Shown here in pieces: positions 5,915 through 7,803 of a stretch of 7,803 nt of DNA. The DNA comes from Bacteroidales bacterium. Its GTDB lineage: Bacteria; Bacteroidota; Bacteroidia; Bacteroidales; UBA7960. The notes below the pieces were generated by a model. The model was not told the origin of the DNA. It did not search any database and was given only the letters and a program-made list of their open reading frames with translations. Numbering within the stretch: position 1 is the stretch's first letter; each line of letters begins with the position of its first letter. The translations under genes were made by a program, and so were the position numbers. The stretch covers positions 1 to 7,803 of the forward strand of contig SKYG01000276.1 of NCBI GenBank assembly GCA_007128045.1, in the 5' to 3' direction.

Positions 5915-7746
5915 TCCATGACGGTTAAAAATGAAGCATCCAATACCCTTTGTTCAAACCAACTTCTTTCGACTTTTCTGTTTATATATTTTTCAATCAT
6001 CAGGCTGGCAATAGGTGCTGCCCAGGTCGATCCATATCCTGCATTTTCGACCACCACAGATATGGCAATTTTGGGATTAGCCAGCGGGGCAAAAGCCACA
6101 AATACCGAGTGGTTTTCACCGTGGGGGTTTTGCACGGTACCTGTTTTGCCGCCCATGTCTATTCCTTCGATCATAGAAAACCTTCCGGTACCTTCCTTGA
6201 CAACGAGTCCCATAGCCTGGGCCATCACATCAAAATGTCCTTTGTCAATGCTTGTATGTTTTTCTTCCCTGAATGACTCCAGGATGCTGTCGGGGCGTTC
6301 TATGGCTCTGACCATATGAGGTGGAATATAAAAACCCCTGTTGGCAACTGCGGCTGCCAGGTTGGCCAGCTGAATGGGTGTAGTGCCAATTTCACCCTGC
6401 CCGATAGCCAGAGAGATTACAGTTAGGGATCGCCAGCCCCGTGTTCCATAAATTCTGTCATAATAATCGGGTGACACCACAAGACCACTTAACTCAAAAG
6501 GAAGGTCTGAGCCAAACACCTGGCCAAAACCAAAACTGAAAACATGTTGCCTCCAGTTTGTCAGACCAGACTGGATATTGCTGAAAGACGATTTGTCGAT
6601 GGTGTTTCTGAATGCGACGCAGGAAAAAGTGTTGCAACTATACTGGATGCTGGTATGAATATTGACTGGGCCGGGGTGACTGCGGCACCGCACTGTAATC
6701 CCACCGCTGCTATAGGCTCCGGGGCATGGTATTCTCGTATGTTGGTTTACAACGCCTTCTTGCATGGCAATCAGGGTGTTGACGATCTTAAATACCGATC
6801 CGGGCGGATATTGAGCCATCAGGGCCCTGTTAAACAGAGGTTTTTCCGGGTCACTTTGCAGCTGTCTATAGTTGCTGTTACGTACGCGACCTACCAAAAG
6901 ATTGGGATCATAAGCCGGTGAAGAAACCATTGCCAGTATCTCTCCTGTAGATGGTTCTATTGCTACGATGCTTCCTCTTTTATTGGCCATTAACTGCTCT
7001 CCATAGGCTTGCAATTCACCGTCAAGGGTAAGGAACAGGTCTTTACCTGGTATGGAAAGGGTGTCGAACCTGCCCTCCATATATGGGCCAATATCACGGT
7101 TTAAGGCATCTACCAACCGTATACGCAGACCTTTCTGCCCCCTTAATTCCTCTTCATACGACCTCTCCAACCCACTGATCCCGATATAGTCGCCTGAGCG
7201 GTAATAGGGGTTGTTATTAATGATTTCTGGTCCCACTTCGCCAATATATCCATAAGTATGGCCGGCAATCGGTTTCTCATATTTTCGAAGGGTTCGTGGC
7301 TGAACGAAGAATCCGGGAAAGCGAAACATCTTTTCCTGAAAGGCCGCGTAGGTATCCTTGGATATCTGACGCTCAAATATTGATGCCCTGTGCATGGAAT
7401 ATTCTCTTGCCTGTCTGATGCGGGTCTCATAAGTTTCCTTGTCTATTCCTAAAAGATCGCAGAAATCGGTAGTATCTATATCCCTGGCCTGAATGGGAAT
7501 AACCATCAGGTCATAATGGGCTTCATTGTACACCAGTAACTCCCCGTTCCTGTCGTACATAAGTCCGCGGGCAGGGTAATCGGTAAGATATCTTAATACA
7601 TTATTGCTGGCAGACAGCTTATAGGTTTTGTCTAACACCTGCAATTGAAACAGCCTTAAAATAAATACAAAGCCGAAAAAAAGAATGATGCCAATAATTA
7701 TTTTTTTCCGGTTTGCGTAATAAGTTGTTCGGCTTGGTGTAAGCAT
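5911..7746 (-). CDS. mrdA: Penicillin-binding protein 2 (elongation-specific peptidoglycan D,D-transpeptidase)
   Basis: This is a class B penicillin-binding protein of 611 residues, close to the usual length for PBP2. It cross-links new peptidoglycan in the periplasm during lateral wall growth, working with the RodA glycan polymerase. A short cytoplasmic N-terminus (ANRKK) leads into one membrane anchor at about residues 15-36. The dimerisation/pedestal region follows, with the family motif YPARGLMYDRNGELLVYN at 57-74. The transpeptidase domain fills the C-terminal half. Its catalytic motifs are all present: SVFK with nucleophile Ser317 and Lys320 (after YPPG), SCN at 370-372, and KTGT at 534-537. 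The start ATG at 7746 gives a normal anchor and lies about 36 bases downstream of a Bacteroidota-type -7 box. There is no Shine-Dalgarno. The stop overlaps the rodA start by four bases, so translation is probably coupled. mreC and mreD often precede this gene in the phylum, but they would lie outside the window. Confidence 0.97.
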   Translation of the reverse strand: MLTPSRTTYYANRKKIIIGIILFFGFVFILRLFQLQVLDKTYKLSASNNVLRYLTDYPARGLMYDRNGELLVYNEAHYDLMVIPIQARDIDTTDFCDLLGIDKETYETRIRQAREYSMHRASIFERQISKDTYAAFQEKMFRFPGFFVQPRTLRKYEKPIAGHTYGYIGEVGPEIINNNPYYRSGDYIGISGLERSYEEELRGQKGLRIRLVDALNRDIGPYMEGRFDTLSIPGKDLFLTLDGELQAYGEQLMANKRGSIVAIEPSTGEILAMVSSPAYDPNLLVGRVRNSNYRQLQSDPEKPLFNRALMAQYPPGSVFKIVNTLIAMQEGVVNQHTRIPCPGAYSSGGITVRCRSHPGPVNIHTSIQYSCNTFSCVAFRNTIDKSSFSNIQSGLTNWRQHVFSFGFGQVFGSDLPFELSGLVVSPDYYDRIYGTRGWRSLTVISLAIGQGEIGTTPIQLANLAAAVANRGFYIPPHMVRAIERPDSILESFREEKHTSIDKGHFDVMAQAMGLVVKEGTGRFSMIEGIDMGGKTGTVQNPHGENHSVFVAFAPLANPKIAISVVVENAGYGSTWAAPIASLMIEKYINRKVERSWFEQRVLDASFLTVME

Positions 7747-7781
7747 TGATGGGTTCTGATTGTAATCTCTCTTTGTACCTG

Positions 7782-7789
7782 CAAAAATA
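7782..7789 (-). promoter_or_regulatory. Candidate Bacteroidota -7 promoter box upstream of mrdA
   Basis: On the minus strand this reads TATTTTTG, a full match to the Bacteroidota -7 consensus TAnnTTTG used by the principal sigma factor. Transcription would start about 5-8 bases downstream, giving a leader of about 30 bases before the mrdA ATG. The partner -33 TTTG would lie at the very edge of or beyond the window, so it cannot be checked. Short AT-rich matches occur by chance, and mrdA may also be read through from upstream mre genes. Confidence 0.4.
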
Positions 7790-7803
7790 CATTTATTAAA
7801 CTA

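Noticed and set aside
5759..6319. Plus-strand open frame of 186 codons across the mrdA-rodA junction
   Set aside because: It lies antisense to the PBP2 KTGT region and the RodA N-terminus, which are unmistakable. It has low-complexity hydrophobic content and no motif or start signal.
6544..6921. Plus-strand open frame of 125 codons within mrdA
   Set aside because: It is antisense to the PBP2 transpeptidase active-site region, with no recognisable protein features.

Overview
The window looks like chromosomal core-genome DNA from a member of the Bacteroidota (Bacteroidia, probably Bacteroidales or Marinilabiliales-like). The evidence is the proteins: a DUF6089-type outer-membrane barrel, a RodA with an enlarged middle region, and a BamA with five POTRA domains that reads like Bacteroidia BamA. 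Start codons also lack convincing Shine-Dalgarno sequences, and the first gene has a TAnnTTTG-type -7 box. Base composition is moderate, somewhat AT-rich between genes. No species can be assigned from the window alone.

All recognisable genes lie on the minus strand, so transcription runs from high to low coordinates. In that order they are: mrdA (PBP2, 7746-5911); rodA (5914-4652, overlapping mrdA by ATGA); nadK (4576-3698); a secreted DUF6089 family protein (most likely start 3552, end 2773); uppS (2682-1942); and bamA (from 1907, running off the left edge). Gaps are short: -4, 75, about 145, 90 and 34 bases. No convincing terminator hairpin was seen between them, so one or two long co-transcribed units are likely. 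No stretch above 300 bases lacks a gene. I saw no tRNA, rRNA, insertion sequence, CRISPR array or phage gene.

The theme is building the cell envelope. PBP2 and RodA form the transpeptidase/glycosyltransferase pair that makes elongation peptidoglycan. UppS makes the C55 lipid carrier on which peptidoglycan and O-antigen precursors are assembled. BamA inserts beta-barrels into the outer membrane, and the DUF6089 protein is itself a predicted barrel. NadK supplies NADP.

The one real anomaly is at the left edge. BamA reads cleanly through five POTRA domains and the first barrel strands to about residue 604 (base 96). The remaining roughly 95 bases then no longer encode recognisable BamA in any frame, although the bamA frame stays open. 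A different minus-strand frame (bases 81-1) reads more like a natural protein. This suggests a rearrangement or an assembly chimera. Apart from that and the uncharacterised DUF6089 protein, the window is ordinary conserved genome, and I found no convincing new multi-gene system.
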